Assembly: GCF_000383615.1 (NCBI RefSeq)
Contig: NZ_KB911583.1
Coordinates: 665,369 to 729,368, forward strand
DNA: 64,000 nt
Source of the DNA: Streptomyces canus 299MFChir4.1
GTDB taxonomy: Bacteria; Actinomycetota; Actinomycetes; Streptomycetales; Streptomycetaceae
Direction of reading: 5' to 3'
The number at the start of each line of letters is the position of its first letter. Within the stretch, counting starts at the first letter, position 1. Below, piece by piece: positions 1 through 7,921 of this stretch. A model generated the notes under the pieces. The model was not told the DNA's origin. It ran no database searches and saw only the letters and a program-made list of their open reading frames with translations. Both the position numbers and the translations under genes were made by a program.

Positions 1-1
1 G

Positions 2-43
2 TCGTGCAACGGCCAGGCCAACCAGAAGTGGACGCTGAGCTGA
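2..43 (+). CDS. C-terminal end of a ricin-type beta-trefoil lectin protein (partial)
   Basis: The window opens inside a reading frame that gives SCNGQANQKWTLS and then TGA. The QKW step, a QxW motif followed by a short hydrophobic end, is the typical last strand of a ricin B-type carbohydrate-binding domain; in Streptomyces these usually form the C-terminus of secreted glycoside hydrolases. Only 13 residues are visible, so the catalytic part is unknown. It converges on folD with one base between the two stop codons. Confidence 0.55.
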   Translation, partial: SCNGQANQKWTLS

Positions 44-44
44 G

Positions 45-896
45 CTAGCCCTGCCGGGCGGCCGCCTCCGCTGCTCGAACGGTCTGTTCCAGCAGCGTGG
101 CGATGGTCATCGGACCGACCCCGCCCGGCACCGGCGTGATCAGCGAGGCCCGCTCCACCGCGGAGTCGAAGTCGACGTCACCGACGTTCCCCTCGTTGTA
201 GCCGGCGTCGACCACGACCGCGCCGGGCTTGATGTCCTGGCCCCGGATCAGCCGGGGCCGGCCCACCGCCGCGACCACGATGTCCGCCTCCCGTACGGCC
301 GCCGACAGGTCCGCCGTACGGGAGTGGCAGTAGGTCACCGTGGCGTCCCGGGCGAGCAGCAGCATCCCGGCCGGCTTGCCGAGGATCGCGCTGCGGCCCA
401 CGACCACGGCCCGCTTTCCGGCCGGGTCGACACCGTACTCGTCGAGCAGCCGCATGATCCCGCCGGGCGTGCACGACACGAAGCCCGGCAGCCCGAAACT
501 CATCGTCGCGAAGGAGGCGAAGGTGACCCCGTCGACGTCCTTCTCCGGCGCGATCGCCTCGAACGCGGCCCGCTCGTCGATGTGCGGGCCCATCGGGTGC
601 TGGAGCAGGATGCCGTGCACGGTGGGGTCGGCGGAGAGGGCGCGCAGCGCGGCGACCAGTTCCTCGGTGGTGGTGGCCGCGGGCAGCTCCACGTGCCGCG
701 ACTCGATGCCGGCCGTGCGGCAGCGGTTGCGCTTCATCCGGACGTAGGTGACGGAGGCGGGGTCCTCGCCGACCAGCACCGTCGCGAGACAGGGCGCCCG
801 TCCGGTGCGCGCGGTGAGGTCGGCCGCCCGCTTCGCGGTGTCCTCGACGATGCGCCGGGCGAGCGTGTTGCCATCCATGAGCCGTGCCTGGACCAT
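45..896 (-). CDS. folD: Bifunctional methylenetetrahydrofolate dehydrogenase / methenyltetrahydrofolate cyclohydrolase
   Basis: Cytosolic FolD interconverts 5,10-methylene-, methenyl- and 10-formyl-tetrahydrofolate using NADP(H), feeding one-carbon units to purine, fMet and thymidylate synthesis. The 283-residue length is normal for the family. The catalytic Tyr-x3-Lys is at residues 51-55 (YVRMK), the KDVDG substrate loop follows, the Rossmann segment reads VVVGRSAILGKPAG near residue 165, and the family signature PVPGGVGPMT lies near the C-terminus. The ATG at 896 has an AGGAG ribosome site six bases upstream; a second in-frame ATG six codons later is less well placed. The leader carries a ZTP riboswitch (924-1000), which fits control by the purine precursor ZTP when 10-formyl-THF is short. 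Confidence 0.97.
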   Translation of the reverse strand: MVQARLMDGNTLARRIVEDTAKRAADLTARTGRAPCLATVLVGEDPASVTYVRMKRNRCRTAGIESRHVELPAATTTEELVAALRALSADPTVHGILLQHPMGPHIDERAAFEAIAPEKDVDGVTFASFATMSFGLPGFVSCTPGGIMRLLDEYGVDPAGKRAVVVGRSAILGKPAGMLLLARDATVTYCHSRTADLSAAVREADIVVAAVGRPRLIRGQDIKPGAVVVDAGYNEGNVGDVDFDSAVERASLITPVPGGVGPMTIATLLEQTVRAAEAAARQG

Positions 897-923
897 GATC
901 CACTCCTGAGCCGATCGAAGGAA

Positions 924-1000
924 TCGCCCAGGCGCACGGCATCGAGTGTGCGGACCGCTCCACGGTGGTGCTCCACCTCAGCGCCAGTCACGGTCCGGCG
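924..1000 (-). promoter_or_regulatory. ZTP (pfl) riboswitch in the folD leader
   Basis: Read on the minus strand, the leader has the main ZTP-riboswitch landmarks. P1 is GGACC paired with GGTCC and encloses the conserved GTGACTGGCG and GGAGCG strands. P2 is GGTGG-agca-CCACC. Downstream a small stem GCAC/GTGC is followed by the conserved GCGCCTGGGC, whose CGCC can pair with GGCG of the first half to form the pseudoknot. The element ends about 28 bases before the folD start. ZTP riboswitches are known to switch on folate one-carbon genes such as folD. There is no obvious intrinsic terminator between the aptamer and the ATG, so translational control is more likely; that is inference. Confidence 0.88.
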
Positions 1001-1149
1001 CTCACATTAACCTCTCCTGCGGTGGAGCCGTCCGGGCGGCCCCGGGAGCCAGCGGGCGATCTCCCGGGCCAGGACCGCAGCAGCAGCGGCTGCCGGCTTC
1101 GCGCGGCTGCTGCGGAAACTGATCGTGCCGCCGAGTCCGCCCCGGACGG

Positions 1150-1196
1150 ACCGAGAAGGCCCAGGTCACAGTCGTGACACGACGGGCCTCCTCGGT
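1150..1196 (-). terminator. Probable terminator of the NTF2-like gene
   Basis: ACCGAG-a-AGGCCC pairs with GGGCCT-cc-TCGGT, with an inner GTCAC-agtc-GTGAC stem, starting ten bases after the stop codon of the gene at 1206-1571. No clear U tract, as usual in Streptomyces. Nothing else was recognised between this hairpin and the riboswitch. Confidence 0.5.
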
Positions 1197-1205
1197 TCGG
1201 GTTTC

Positions 1206-1571
1206 CTACTCGTCCCACGCCTCGACCATGATCTGCTCGGAGATCTTGCCGTCGCGCAGGGTGACCATCGACTCCGACAGGACGCGCATTCCGTCCGAGT
1301 ACTGGCAGGACTCGCTGTAGGCCGCGCGGTCGCCCTGGACCACGCACCCTTCCAGCTTGTGGGTCATGTCGCGGCTGTAGACGTCGCTCAGCATCTCGCC
1401 GATCTCGTCACGGCCGTGCAGGACCTTGGGGTGGCTGGGTGTGGCGTTCCGGTTGACGAGGCGTATCTCCGCGTCGTCCGCGTACAGAGACAGAAGCGTC
1501 TCGGGGGTGTGCCCTTCGATGCCCCGGCGCAGGGTGTCGGTGTCGAAGCCCGAGCTTGCCGCGGTGCCCAT
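1206..1571 (-). CDS. SnoaL/NTF2-like protein
   Basis: A 121-residue single-domain protein of the cone-shaped NTF2/SnoaL fold: an N-terminal helix, then LLSLYADDAEIRLVNRN, HGRDEIGEMLSDVY and the beta-sheet segments SESMVTLRDGKISEQIM. Members bind small hydrophobic ligands or act as isomerases or cyclases; the ligand cannot be read from the sequence. Upstream ATGs are rejected because the ATG at 1571 has a near-perfect AAGGAGG ribosome site at proper spacing. It is divergent from the small secreted protein at 1744, with 172 bases between. Confidence 0.8.
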   Translation of the reverse strand: MGTAASSGFDTDTLRRGIEGHTPETLLSLYADDAEIRLVNRNATPSHPKVLHGRDEIGEMLSDVYSRDMTHKLEGCVVQGDRAAYSESCQYSDGMRVLSESMVTLRDGKISEQIMVEAWDE

Positions 1572-1743
1572 GGTGACCTCCTTCGAGGGCCCGGCCCGAC
1601 GAGGAGCGGACCGCGCAGGCCCTGTTTCTTCGAGACTCCTCCGCCCCGGCGGCCACGGCAAGCGCAGAGCGGGCGCTCCGCCTGACGGGTGAGGGGCAGC
1701 GGGCGGCCGTGACCGCGAGGGGCCCGACCGCGTTGCTGAGAGC

Positions 1744-2037
1744 ATGATCTCAACTCGACGTATCGTCGCCGCCGTCGGTCTCGCCGTCGGCGTCACCGGC
1801 ATCACCGCCCCCCTCGCGAACGCGGCCGACGCGGCCGCCCCGAACGCCGGGCAGCTCAACCCGATCGCGGTGATCGACTCGCTCGCGATGAGTGACATCC
1901 CCGCGGAGCACAAGGACGAGATCCCGCCGGTCTCCCGGCAGCTGGCCGGCCTCAACCGGGTCAACGACCTGAACCAGCTGGGCCAGGTCACCGGCCTCGT
2001 CGCCCCCGTCACCGGGCTGGTGCCGGCCGTCCACTGA
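1744..2037 (+). CDS. Small secreted protein of unknown function
   Basis: 97 residues with a clear Sec signal peptide: MISTRR, a hydrophobic stretch VAAVGLAVGVTGI, then a likely Ala-x-Ala cut near residue 27 (LANAADA). The mature part of about 70 residues has no cysteine and ends in a repeated hydrophobic LVAPVTGLVP. Similar short secreted proteins are common in Streptomyces and their role is not established. ATG at 1744 is preceded by GAGAG. It ends at a strong hairpin shared with the convergent decarboxylase gene. Confidence 0.75.
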   Translation: MISTRRIVAAVGLAVGVTGITAPLANAADAAAPNAGQLNPIAVIDSLAMSDIPAEHKDEIPPVSRQLAGLNRVNDLNQLGQVTGLVAPVTGLVPAVH

Positions 2038-2055
2038 CCCTCCCGCACAAGAACC

Positions 2056-2085
2056 GAGGGCCGCCCGGATCACCGGGCGGCCCTC
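2056..2085. terminator. Bidirectional terminator hairpin
   Basis: A perfect 13-bp stem, GAGGGCCGCCCGG with CCGGGCGGCCCTC, and a four-base loop. It sits between the converging ends of the small secreted protein gene (2037) and the siderophore operon (2099), so it can stop both transcripts. Confidence 0.85.
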
Positions 2086-2098
2086 GACGCATGTCGTC

Positions 2099-3280
2099 TC
2101 ACGCGTCCAGGAAGTGGAGCCCGGGCCGGGGGTGCATCAGGAAGTCGTGGTGCGAGATGTTCCACGCGTAGGCGCCGGCCAGCGAGAACAGCACCCGGTC
2201 ACCCGCCCGCAGTCCGGGCGCGGGCACCCGGCGGGCCAGCACGTCCTTCGGGGTGCACAGCTGCCCGACCAGCGTGACCCGCTCACCCGCGGCGGCCGGC
2301 CGGGGCCAGGGATGCGGCCAGTCGTCCACGGCCAGCACCGAGCAGGGCTGGTCGTGGCCCTTGGCCGCCGGGGTCCGCAGATGATGGGTGCCGCCCCGGA
2401 CGACGGCGAACTCCTCGCCGTGACTGCGCTTCACGTCCAGCACCTCGGTCACGTACCAGCCGCAGTACGCCGTCAGCGCCCGCCCCGGCTCGATCCGCAA
2501 CGTCAGCCCGGGGTGAGTGTCGGTCAGCCGGGCCAGTCCCTCGCCGTACGCCGCCCAGTCGAAGCGGCGCTCCGGGTCGGCGTAGTCGACGCCCATGCCG
2601 CCGCCGACGTTCACCTCGGCGAGCGGTACGCCGAGCGAGGTGGCCCACAAGACGACGGCCTCGGCCACCCTCAACTGCCGCGCGGCCTCCAGACCACTGG
2701 CCAAGTGGGCGTGCACACCACGGAGTTCGAGCTGCGGGTAGGTGCCGTCCGTGAGCGCCGCGACGACCTCGCGCGCCTGGCCGGGGTCCATTCCGAAGGG
2801 TGCCGGACGGCCGCCCATCGCCAGCGAACTCCCCTCCAACGACCCCTCCGGCACGGGGAGGTTGACCCTGGGCAGCACCGCCACCCGACGCCCCGGGGTG
2901 ACGCGCCGGGCCGACTCGGCCAGCACACGCAGCAAGTACGCGCTCTCGACGTGGAACCGCTCGACTCCCCGTTCCAGGGCGGCCGTCACCTCGTCCGGCG
3001 TCTTGCCCGGACCGCCGAAGGCGAGCGGCCGGCCCGGCACCGCCTTGGCGACATGGGCGAGTTCACCGCCCGAGGAGACCTCGTACCCGTCGACGTACGG
3101 CGCGAGCGCGGCGAGGATCTCCGGCTCCGGGTTGGCCTTGGCGGCGTAGTACACCTCGACCCGGTCGGGCAACGCATGTCGCACGGCGGCAACGTGGGCG
3201 CGCAGAGCCCTCAAGTCATAGACGTAGGCGGGCAGTTCGGTGGAGCGCAGGGAGCTGACGTGGTCGGTGAGCTCGGTCAT
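2099..3280 (-). CDS. Type III PLP-dependent decarboxylase of a siderophore operon (PvsE-like)
   Basis: Fold-type III decarboxylase of the ornithine/diaminopimelate/arginine decarboxylase-2 family, 393 residues. The PLP lysine is K48 in VYYAAKANPEPE; the phosphate-binding VNVGGGMGVDY and the EPGRAL motif are present. It is the last gene of the siderophore operon and overlaps the synthetase before it by four bases. In vibrioferrin and staphyloferrin B pathways enzymes of this family (PvsE, SbnH) decarboxylate an amino-acid unit (seryl or diaminopropionyl) already attached or destined for attachment to citrate. By position it is most like PvsE, so an ethanolamine-type unit from serine is the leading guess; the exact substrate is inferred, not seen. 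Confidence 0.85.
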   Translation of the reverse strand: MTELTDHVSSLRSTELPAYVYDLRALRAHVAAVRHALPDRVEVYYAAKANPEPEILAALAPYVDGYEVSSGGELAHVAKAVPGRPLAFGGPGKTPDEVTAALERGVERFHVESAYLLRVLAESARRVTPGRRVAVLPRVNLPVPEGSLEGSSLAMGGRPAPFGMDPGQAREVVAALTDGTYPQLELRGVHAHLASGLEAARQLRVAEAVVLWATSLGVPLAEVNVGGGMGVDYADPERRFDWAAYGEGLARLTDTHPGLTLRIEPGRALTAYCGWYVTEVLDVKRSHGEEFAVVRGGTHHLRTPAAKGHDQPCSVLAVDDWPHPWPRPAAAGERVTLVGQLCTPKDVLARRVPAPGLRAGDRVLFSLAGAYAWNISHHDFLMHPRPGLHFLDA

Positions 3281-5010
3281 CGGGTGCTCCCGGTCGTGTC
3301 GCGCAGGATGTCCTCGGCCAGGGGGGACGCCAGCCGGACGTAACCGGCCTCACGGTCGGCCTTGCGCTCCCAGCGGGTGAGCAGGTTGGCCTTGGCCGGC
3401 CAGGGCACCCCGGCGAGCAGGGCGGCCAGCCGGGGCGGGCAGCCGTGCCGGTCGGCGTACGCCTGGAGGGTGTCCCGCACCCGGCCCCACAGCTCGGCCT
3501 CCCGGTGCGGGTGCAGGTCGGCGAGGGCCGCGAGCAGTTCGGCGACGTGGTTGACGAGCAGGCAGTACACGACCCGGTCCCAGCCGCGCCGGCCGTCGTA
3601 GGTCATCGGGCCCGCGACCTCGGGCGGCAGCGCGGCGAGGGCGTGCTCGTGGTGCTCGGGGAGCAGCTTGGTGCCCTCCAGGTCGCGGAAGAGGACCTGG
3701 GCGGGCATGCCGTCGGAGTCCACGCACACGAGAACGTTCTGGAGATGCGGTTCGAGGACGATGCCGTGGTCGAAGTAGGCGGCCAGGACGGGCGGCAGCA
3801 GCAGGTCGAGGTAGGCCGACCACCAGGCGAGGGGGTCCGTGTCCTTGAGGAGGCGCGAGATGTGGGCGGTGCCGGTCGGGTACTCGTCGGCGACCGCGGC
3901 CGCCAGCAGGGGAGTGACCGCCGGTGCGAGCCGCCGGGGCAGGCCTTCGCGGACGATGACGCCGAAGCCCTCGAACAGGGCGCGGTCCGGGGCGCCGTCC
4001 GGGCCCGGCAGGGCGAGCGTGCGGTAGGCGGGCTCACGGAGCACCGCGCTGCCGGGGAAGCGCTCGGCGAGGTCGGCGAGCGCCGGAGCGAGGGCACGGG
4101 TGAGGGCGACCGCGCCGGAGAGCTCGTAACTGCTGTTCTTGCGGACGCAGTTGGTGATCCGCACGTTGAGGCTGAACTTCAGGAAGGTCTCGCCGTCGTA
4201 CAGGGTCCGCACCGACGCGGTGGCCGCGAAGGGCAGCCCGCCCGGGCCGAGGTCGATCACGTCACCGCGGTCGAGGGCTGCGCGCAGCGCCGGGTGCTCA
4301 CTCAGTGACTCGTACTGCCAGGGGTGGACGGGCAGCAGGCGGTGGCCGTCCGGTACGTCCGCGCGCTGTCCGTCCAGCACGGCCGTTGCCCAGGGGGCCG
4401 CGGACTCCTCGGCGATCAGGTGGGCCCGCACCGCGAGGTGCCGCAGCGGGAAGGCCGCCCCGGCCTCCGGGGCGTACGCCGACCAGGACCGCGGATCACC
4501 GGTGCGGGCCTTGGGCGTGGGGTGGAAGCGGTGACCGAAGAGCAGGGACTGCTCCGAGGCCAGGTAGGCGTCCTGAGCGCCCGCACCCCTGGCGGCCAGG
4601 GCGGTGGAGATCGCCTCGTGGCTGGACGCGATCTGCTCCAGGAACTCCTCGTTGCGTACTCCCGTGCGCAGGGACAGCTCGTCGTGCGTGTACTCGGCCA
4701 GCCGCCGCCAGTCGACCTCCGACCAGCCGGTGTCCCGCTGTTCGCCCACCGGGCCGGTGAAGCGGTGGGCGCCGAGGAGCGAGGTGCGGCGCAGGGCCAC
4801 GCGCAGCAGGACTCCACGGCGGGGGAGCCGCAGCAGCAGGTGGTCTCCGGCGACGACGGTCTGGCGTTCGGGGCCGGACACCTCGCGCAGCAGGCAGTTC
4901 AGGAGCGTGTGGGCCACCGCGTCGTCGGGAGTGGGCAGGGTGCTCGCGGGCGCGCGAAGTGAGAGGGGGGTCCCCGCGGAGGAGGTCCCGGGGCGGGTCA
5001 GTGAGGGCAT
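3277..5010 (-). CDS. IucA/IucC-family NRPS-independent siderophore synthetase (PvsD-like)
   Basis: 577 residues, normal for an NIS synthetase, an adenylating enzyme joining a carboxylate such as citrate to an amine or alcohol. Motifs: GHRFHPTPKARTG (159-171, nucleotide/carboxylate binding), LLPVHPWQYE near 228, KFSLNVRITNCVRKNS near 276-292, EPHLQNVLV and FRDLEG in the C-terminal half with the fingers/palm/thumb kinase-like site. The ATG at 5010 (MPSLTRP) overlaps the transporter stop by 13 bases; longer readings run through that gene in another frame and are rejected. The stop overlaps the decarboxylase start (ATGA). It occupies the pvsD position of the vibrioferrin order, so it probably activates a citrate carboxyl group. 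Confidence 0.92.
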   Translation of the reverse strand: MPSLTRPGTSSAGTPLSLRAPASTLPTPDDAVAHTLLNCLLREVSGPERQTVVAGDHLLLRLPRRGVLLRVALRRTSLLGAHRFTGPVGEQRDTGWSEVDWRRLAEYTHDELSLRTGVRNEEFLEQIASSHEAISTALAARGAGAQDAYLASEQSLLFGHRFHPTPKARTGDPRSWSAYAPEAGAAFPLRHLAVRAHLIAEESAAPWATAVLDGQRADVPDGHRLLPVHPWQYESLSEHPALRAALDRGDVIDLGPGGLPFAATASVRTLYDGETFLKFSLNVRITNCVRKNSSYELSGAVALTRALAPALADLAERFPGSAVLREPAYRTLALPGPDGAPDRALFEGFGVIVREGLPRRLAPAVTPLLAAAVADEYPTGTAHISRLLKDTDPLAWWSAYLDLLLPPVLAAYFDHGIVLEPHLQNVLVCVDSDGMPAQVLFRDLEGTKLLPEHHEHALAALPPEVAGPMTYDGRRGWDRVVYCLLVNHVAELLAALADLHPHREAELWGRVRDTLQAYADRHGCPPRLAALLAGVPWPAKANLLTRWERKADREAGYVRLASPLAEDILRDTTGSTR

Positions 5011-6206
5011 CGACGGCTCCAGCGGATGCGGTGGTTCAGTGGGGGAAGCAGGGCGGCGAGGGCGGTGGCGGTGGCGGCGGCGCTGCCCGTCACCACGGGT
5101 GCGGCCGGGCCGAAGCGGGCGGTGCCCACGGCCGCGGCGACGCCGGCGGCGACCGCGCCGGCCTTGGAGAAGAACTCCAGCGAACCGAACAGACCGCCGG
5201 GCGCCCGGCCCTTCACGCACTCGGCGGCCAGCACCTGGAGGCACACCAGGCCGAGGGTGAGCCCCACGCCGAGCAGCAGCCGGACGGCGACGAGGGTGGC
5301 GAGGGAACCGGCCACCCCGTGACCGGCGAGACCGAGCGCGATACAGAGGAAGCCGAGGGCGATCCCGGTGCGCGGCCGGTCCTGGAACGCGGAGTGCACC
5401 GTGAGCGCCGCCACCAGGTAGACCAGGTGGGGCAGGGCGAACAGGACGCCGGACAGCAGCGGTGACGTGCCGGGCAGCCGCTCTTCGACGAGGGCGATCA
5501 GATACGGGAAGGACACGACGGTGGAGAACACGAAGGCGAACTCCAGGCCGTACAGGGCTTTCAGTGACACCGTCGGCCCGGCCGCGGCGGCCCGTTCGAG
5601 CCTGCTCACCGGTGCCTGGGTGGCCGTCGGTTCGGGCAGGGCCGCCAGCAGCAGGGCGGCCGTGAGCGGGAGCACGGCGAGCAGCGCGTACTGGCGGTGC
5701 GGCGACAGCCAGCCGGACAGCGAGCCCACCACGATCGGCGCGAACACCAGCGCGGCCCGGGCACTGCCCTGCATCAAGGTGAGTGCCCTGGACAGTGCCG
5801 GGCCTTCGAGGGCGGCCCCCAGATAGCCGTTGGACGCCGCGAACGTGCCGCCCAGGATGCCCTGGAGGACCAGTGCCAGGGTGAAGGTGACCAGCGAGTC
5901 CGCCCAGCCCGCGAGCAGGAAGGACAGCGTCAGCCCCAACTGGGCCCGCAGCAGCAGCCGTTTGCGGCCGAAGCGGTCGGCGAGCCGCCCCCACAGCGGG
6001 GCGAACAGGGCGCCGAACACCGTGGGGACGACATACAGGACCCCCGCCCAGCGGGCATGCCGGTCGCCCAGCTCCGGGAGGATCTCGGTGAGATACGGCG
6101 GCAGCCCGAGCGCCGCGAAGGACGCGACGAAGTAGCAGCCCGCCACGGCCTGCACCTGGCCGCGGCCTGACACCGGGCGGGGTATCCGCAGTGCGGCGCC
6201 GCTCAT
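4998..6206 (-). CDS. MFS transporter, probable siderophore exporter (PvsC-like)
   Basis: 402 residues with about 12 predicted membrane helices. The cytoplasmic loop after helix 2 has the MFS signature GRLADRFGRKRLL near residue 77. Placed between the two NIS synthetase genes and overlapping both (ATGA with the upstream stop, 13 bases with the downstream start), so it is translationally coupled to biosynthesis. The same place in the vibrioferrin operon is held by the exporter PvsC; secretion of the finished siderophore is therefore the likely role. The C-terminus is short and basic (RIRWSRRCPH). Confidence 0.88.
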   Translation of the reverse strand: MSGAALRIPRPVSGRGQVQAVAGCYFVASFAALGLPPYLTEILPELGDRHARWAGVLYVVPTVFGALFAPLWGRLADRFGRKRLLLRAQLGLTLSFLLAGWADSLVTFTLALVLQGILGGTFAASNGYLGAALEGPALSRALTLMQGSARAALVFAPIVVGSLSGWLSPHRQYALLAVLPLTAALLLAALPEPTATQAPVSRLERAAAAGPTVSLKALYGLEFAFVFSTVVSFPYLIALVEERLPGTSPLLSGVLFALPHLVYLVAALTVHSAFQDRPRTGIALGFLCIALGLAGHGVAGSLATLVAVRLLLGVGLTLGLVCLQVLAAECVKGRAPGGLFGSLEFFSKAGAVAAGVAAAVGTARFGPAAPVVTGSAAATATALAALLPPLNHRIRWSRRCPH

Positions 6207-7921
6207 GCCGTGGTCCCCTCACGCAGAAGGTAGTTGGGGCCGGTCGTGTAGTGCTTGTTGATGTCGGCGGCCCCGGAGCGCTCCTTGGACAGCAGCGTCC
6301 CGGCCGAGACCATCGCCTTCACCGGCAGCCGCGGAGCCTCCAGCACCCGGGCCCGCAGGACGTCGCCCGCGTCCCCGCCGAGCCGGTTCACGGCCTCCGT
6401 CAGCCGGTCGCGGACGAGGCGCAGCAGTTCCGGGCGGTGCTCGGTGAGCCCGAACGCGTAGGCCCCCGCGCACAGATGGACGGTGATGGTGGTGAACAGG
6501 TCGGCGACCGGGCCGTCCCGGGTGGTGAACGTGCGCGTGTCGTCGAAGCCCCAGGGACCGGGCAGTACGGCTGCCAGGCGCTCGGTGTTGATGCGCGGTC
6601 CGTCGTTGTCCTTGAACAGCAGCCTCAGACTTCTGGGACGCAGCACCAGCGAGAGGTTCTGCTGGTGCGACTCCAGCGCGATGCCCAGACCGAACAGAGT
6701 GGTCTGCCAGTCGAAGAGCAGCGTCAGGAAAGCGTCCAGCAGGGCGAGCGGATCGCCGCCGAAGAACCGGTCGGCCAGATGGTCGACGACCAGTCGTCCA
6801 CCGGGGGCCGGGGCGAGCAGCGCGGCCGCCGGCACGACGACCGCCCCGTCGAGACCGGACGGGTAGCGGCGGCACAGGACGGCGAGCAGTTCGTGGCCCG
6901 CGTGGGCGTACGTCGTCTCGTCGGCGTGCAGGACCATGGCCCGGAACCGGGGCTCACGGGCCGCCGCCTGCTCCAGCAGCCGCTGTCCCGCCGCACCGTC
7001 GACCAGGGTGCCGGGCTTGATGGAGCGCTTGTTGCGCAGGCCCAACGTGGCGGTGGCCAGGGGCAGTTTGAGATGGACGGCCGGGTCCGCGAGGGTCGCC
7101 ACCGTCCGCATCGACAGCGTCGGTACGACGTCCAGGTACGGCCGCTCGGCGAGCAGCGCGCTGTTCGCCAGGCCGGTGGAGCGCAGGGCCTCTCCGAGCG
7201 GGGCGCCGACGGTCAACGGATGGACCGGCAGGGCGACATGGGTGCCCTGCAGCTCGGGCAGTCCGAGCTCTTCCGGAGTCGGCCAGAACCCGGGGAGCGG
7301 ACCGGTCAGGGTGACCGCCGCACGCGGTACGGCGAGCCAGCGCAGAGTGAAGGTGGGGTGGAACTCGGGGGCGTAGGAGCGGAGTTGGTCCGGGGCCAGT
7401 CCTGAGCGGCCGCGGGCCGTGGGGTAGACGGGGTGGTCGATGCGGGCGGCGAGCGTGTCGTACGCCAGAGAGCCGGCGAGGCCCGTCCAGCGGGCCGGGT
7501 CGGGGCCGTACCGTGCGGTGAGGTGTCCGGCGGTCTCCGTCCGGGTCTCGGCGTGCAGCCGCATCGTCTCCAGGGTCTGCCGGCACTCCTCGGCGAACGC
7601 GTCGAAACCGTCCCGGTCCTCGGGCTCGGCGAGCGCCCGCAGTGCGTCGAGCACGGCGGTGTGGGAGGTCAGCTCGGTGCCCTCCGGCTCGCGCACGAGG
7701 AGCGGCAGCCGGGCGGCGTAGTCGCACTGGAAGCCGTCCTCGGCGACGGGCAGCAGCAGGGCCGCCCCCTCGGGACCGGCCAGCCGTAGCCACGCGCCGT
7801 CCTCGCGCCGCACCAGGGCGCTGCGGGTGCGCAGGCCGGCCACGTCCTCACGCAGCAGGGCGCTCAGGACGCGGGTGAGCAGCTCGGCCTCGCAGGTGTC
7901 CGTCCTGGTCGGCGCGGTCAC
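6203..7921 (-). CDS. IucA/IucC-family NRPS-independent siderophore synthetase (PvsB-like)
   Basis: 572 residues from a GTG that overlaps the stop of the ATP-grasp gene (GTGA). Family motifs are clear: DHPVYPTARGRSGL (162-175), a second FHP element at 187-189, LPVHPL, KLPLATATLGLRNKRS, ESHQQNLSLVLR and LFKDNDGPRIN. It is distinct from the other synthetase in the operon, which carries KART and EPHLQN versions, so the two should activate different acids or act at different steps. In vibrioferrin synthesis PvsB joins the 2-oxoglutarate-derived half; by gene order that is the best working assignment. A longer frame reaching 8941 passes through the ATP-grasp gene and is not real. Confidence 0.92.
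   Translation of the reverse strand: MTAPTRTDTCEAELLTRVLSALLREDVAGLRTRSALVRREDGAWLRLAGPEGAALLLPVAEDGFQCDYAARLPLLVREPEGTELTSHTAVLDALRALAEPEDRDGFDAFAEECRQTLETMRLHAETRTETAGHLTARYGPDPARWTGLAGSLAYDTLAARIDHPVYPTARGRSGLAPDQLRSYAPEFHPTFTLRWLAVPRAAVTLTGPLPGFWPTPEELGLPELQGTHVALPVHPLTVGAPLGEALRSTGLANSALLAERPYLDVVPTLSMRTVATLADPAVHLKLPLATATLGLRNKRSIKPGTLVDGAAGQRLLEQAAAREPRFRAMVLHADETTYAHAGHELLAVLCRRYPSGLDGAVVVPAAALLAPAPGGRLVVDHLADRFFGGDPLALLDAFLTLLFDWQTTLFGLGIALESHQQNLSLVLRPRSLRLLFKDNDGPRINTERLAAVLPGPWGFDDTRTFTTRDGPVADLFTTITVHLCAGAYAFGLTEHRPELLRLVRDRLTEAVNRLGGDAGDVLRARVLEAPRLPVKAMVSAGTLLSKERSGAADINKHYTTGPNYLLREGTTA

Noticed and set aside
178..963. Long open frames opposite or overlapping folD
   Set aside because: Shadow frames rich in Arg/Gly/His/Pro, produced by GC-biased codons; no ribosome sites, and folD explains the region.
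3277..6222. A 981-residue reading joining the exporter region to the second siderophore synthetase
   Set aside because: The first 400 residues are the exporter gene in a wrong frame; the ATG at 5010 gives a normal synthetase.
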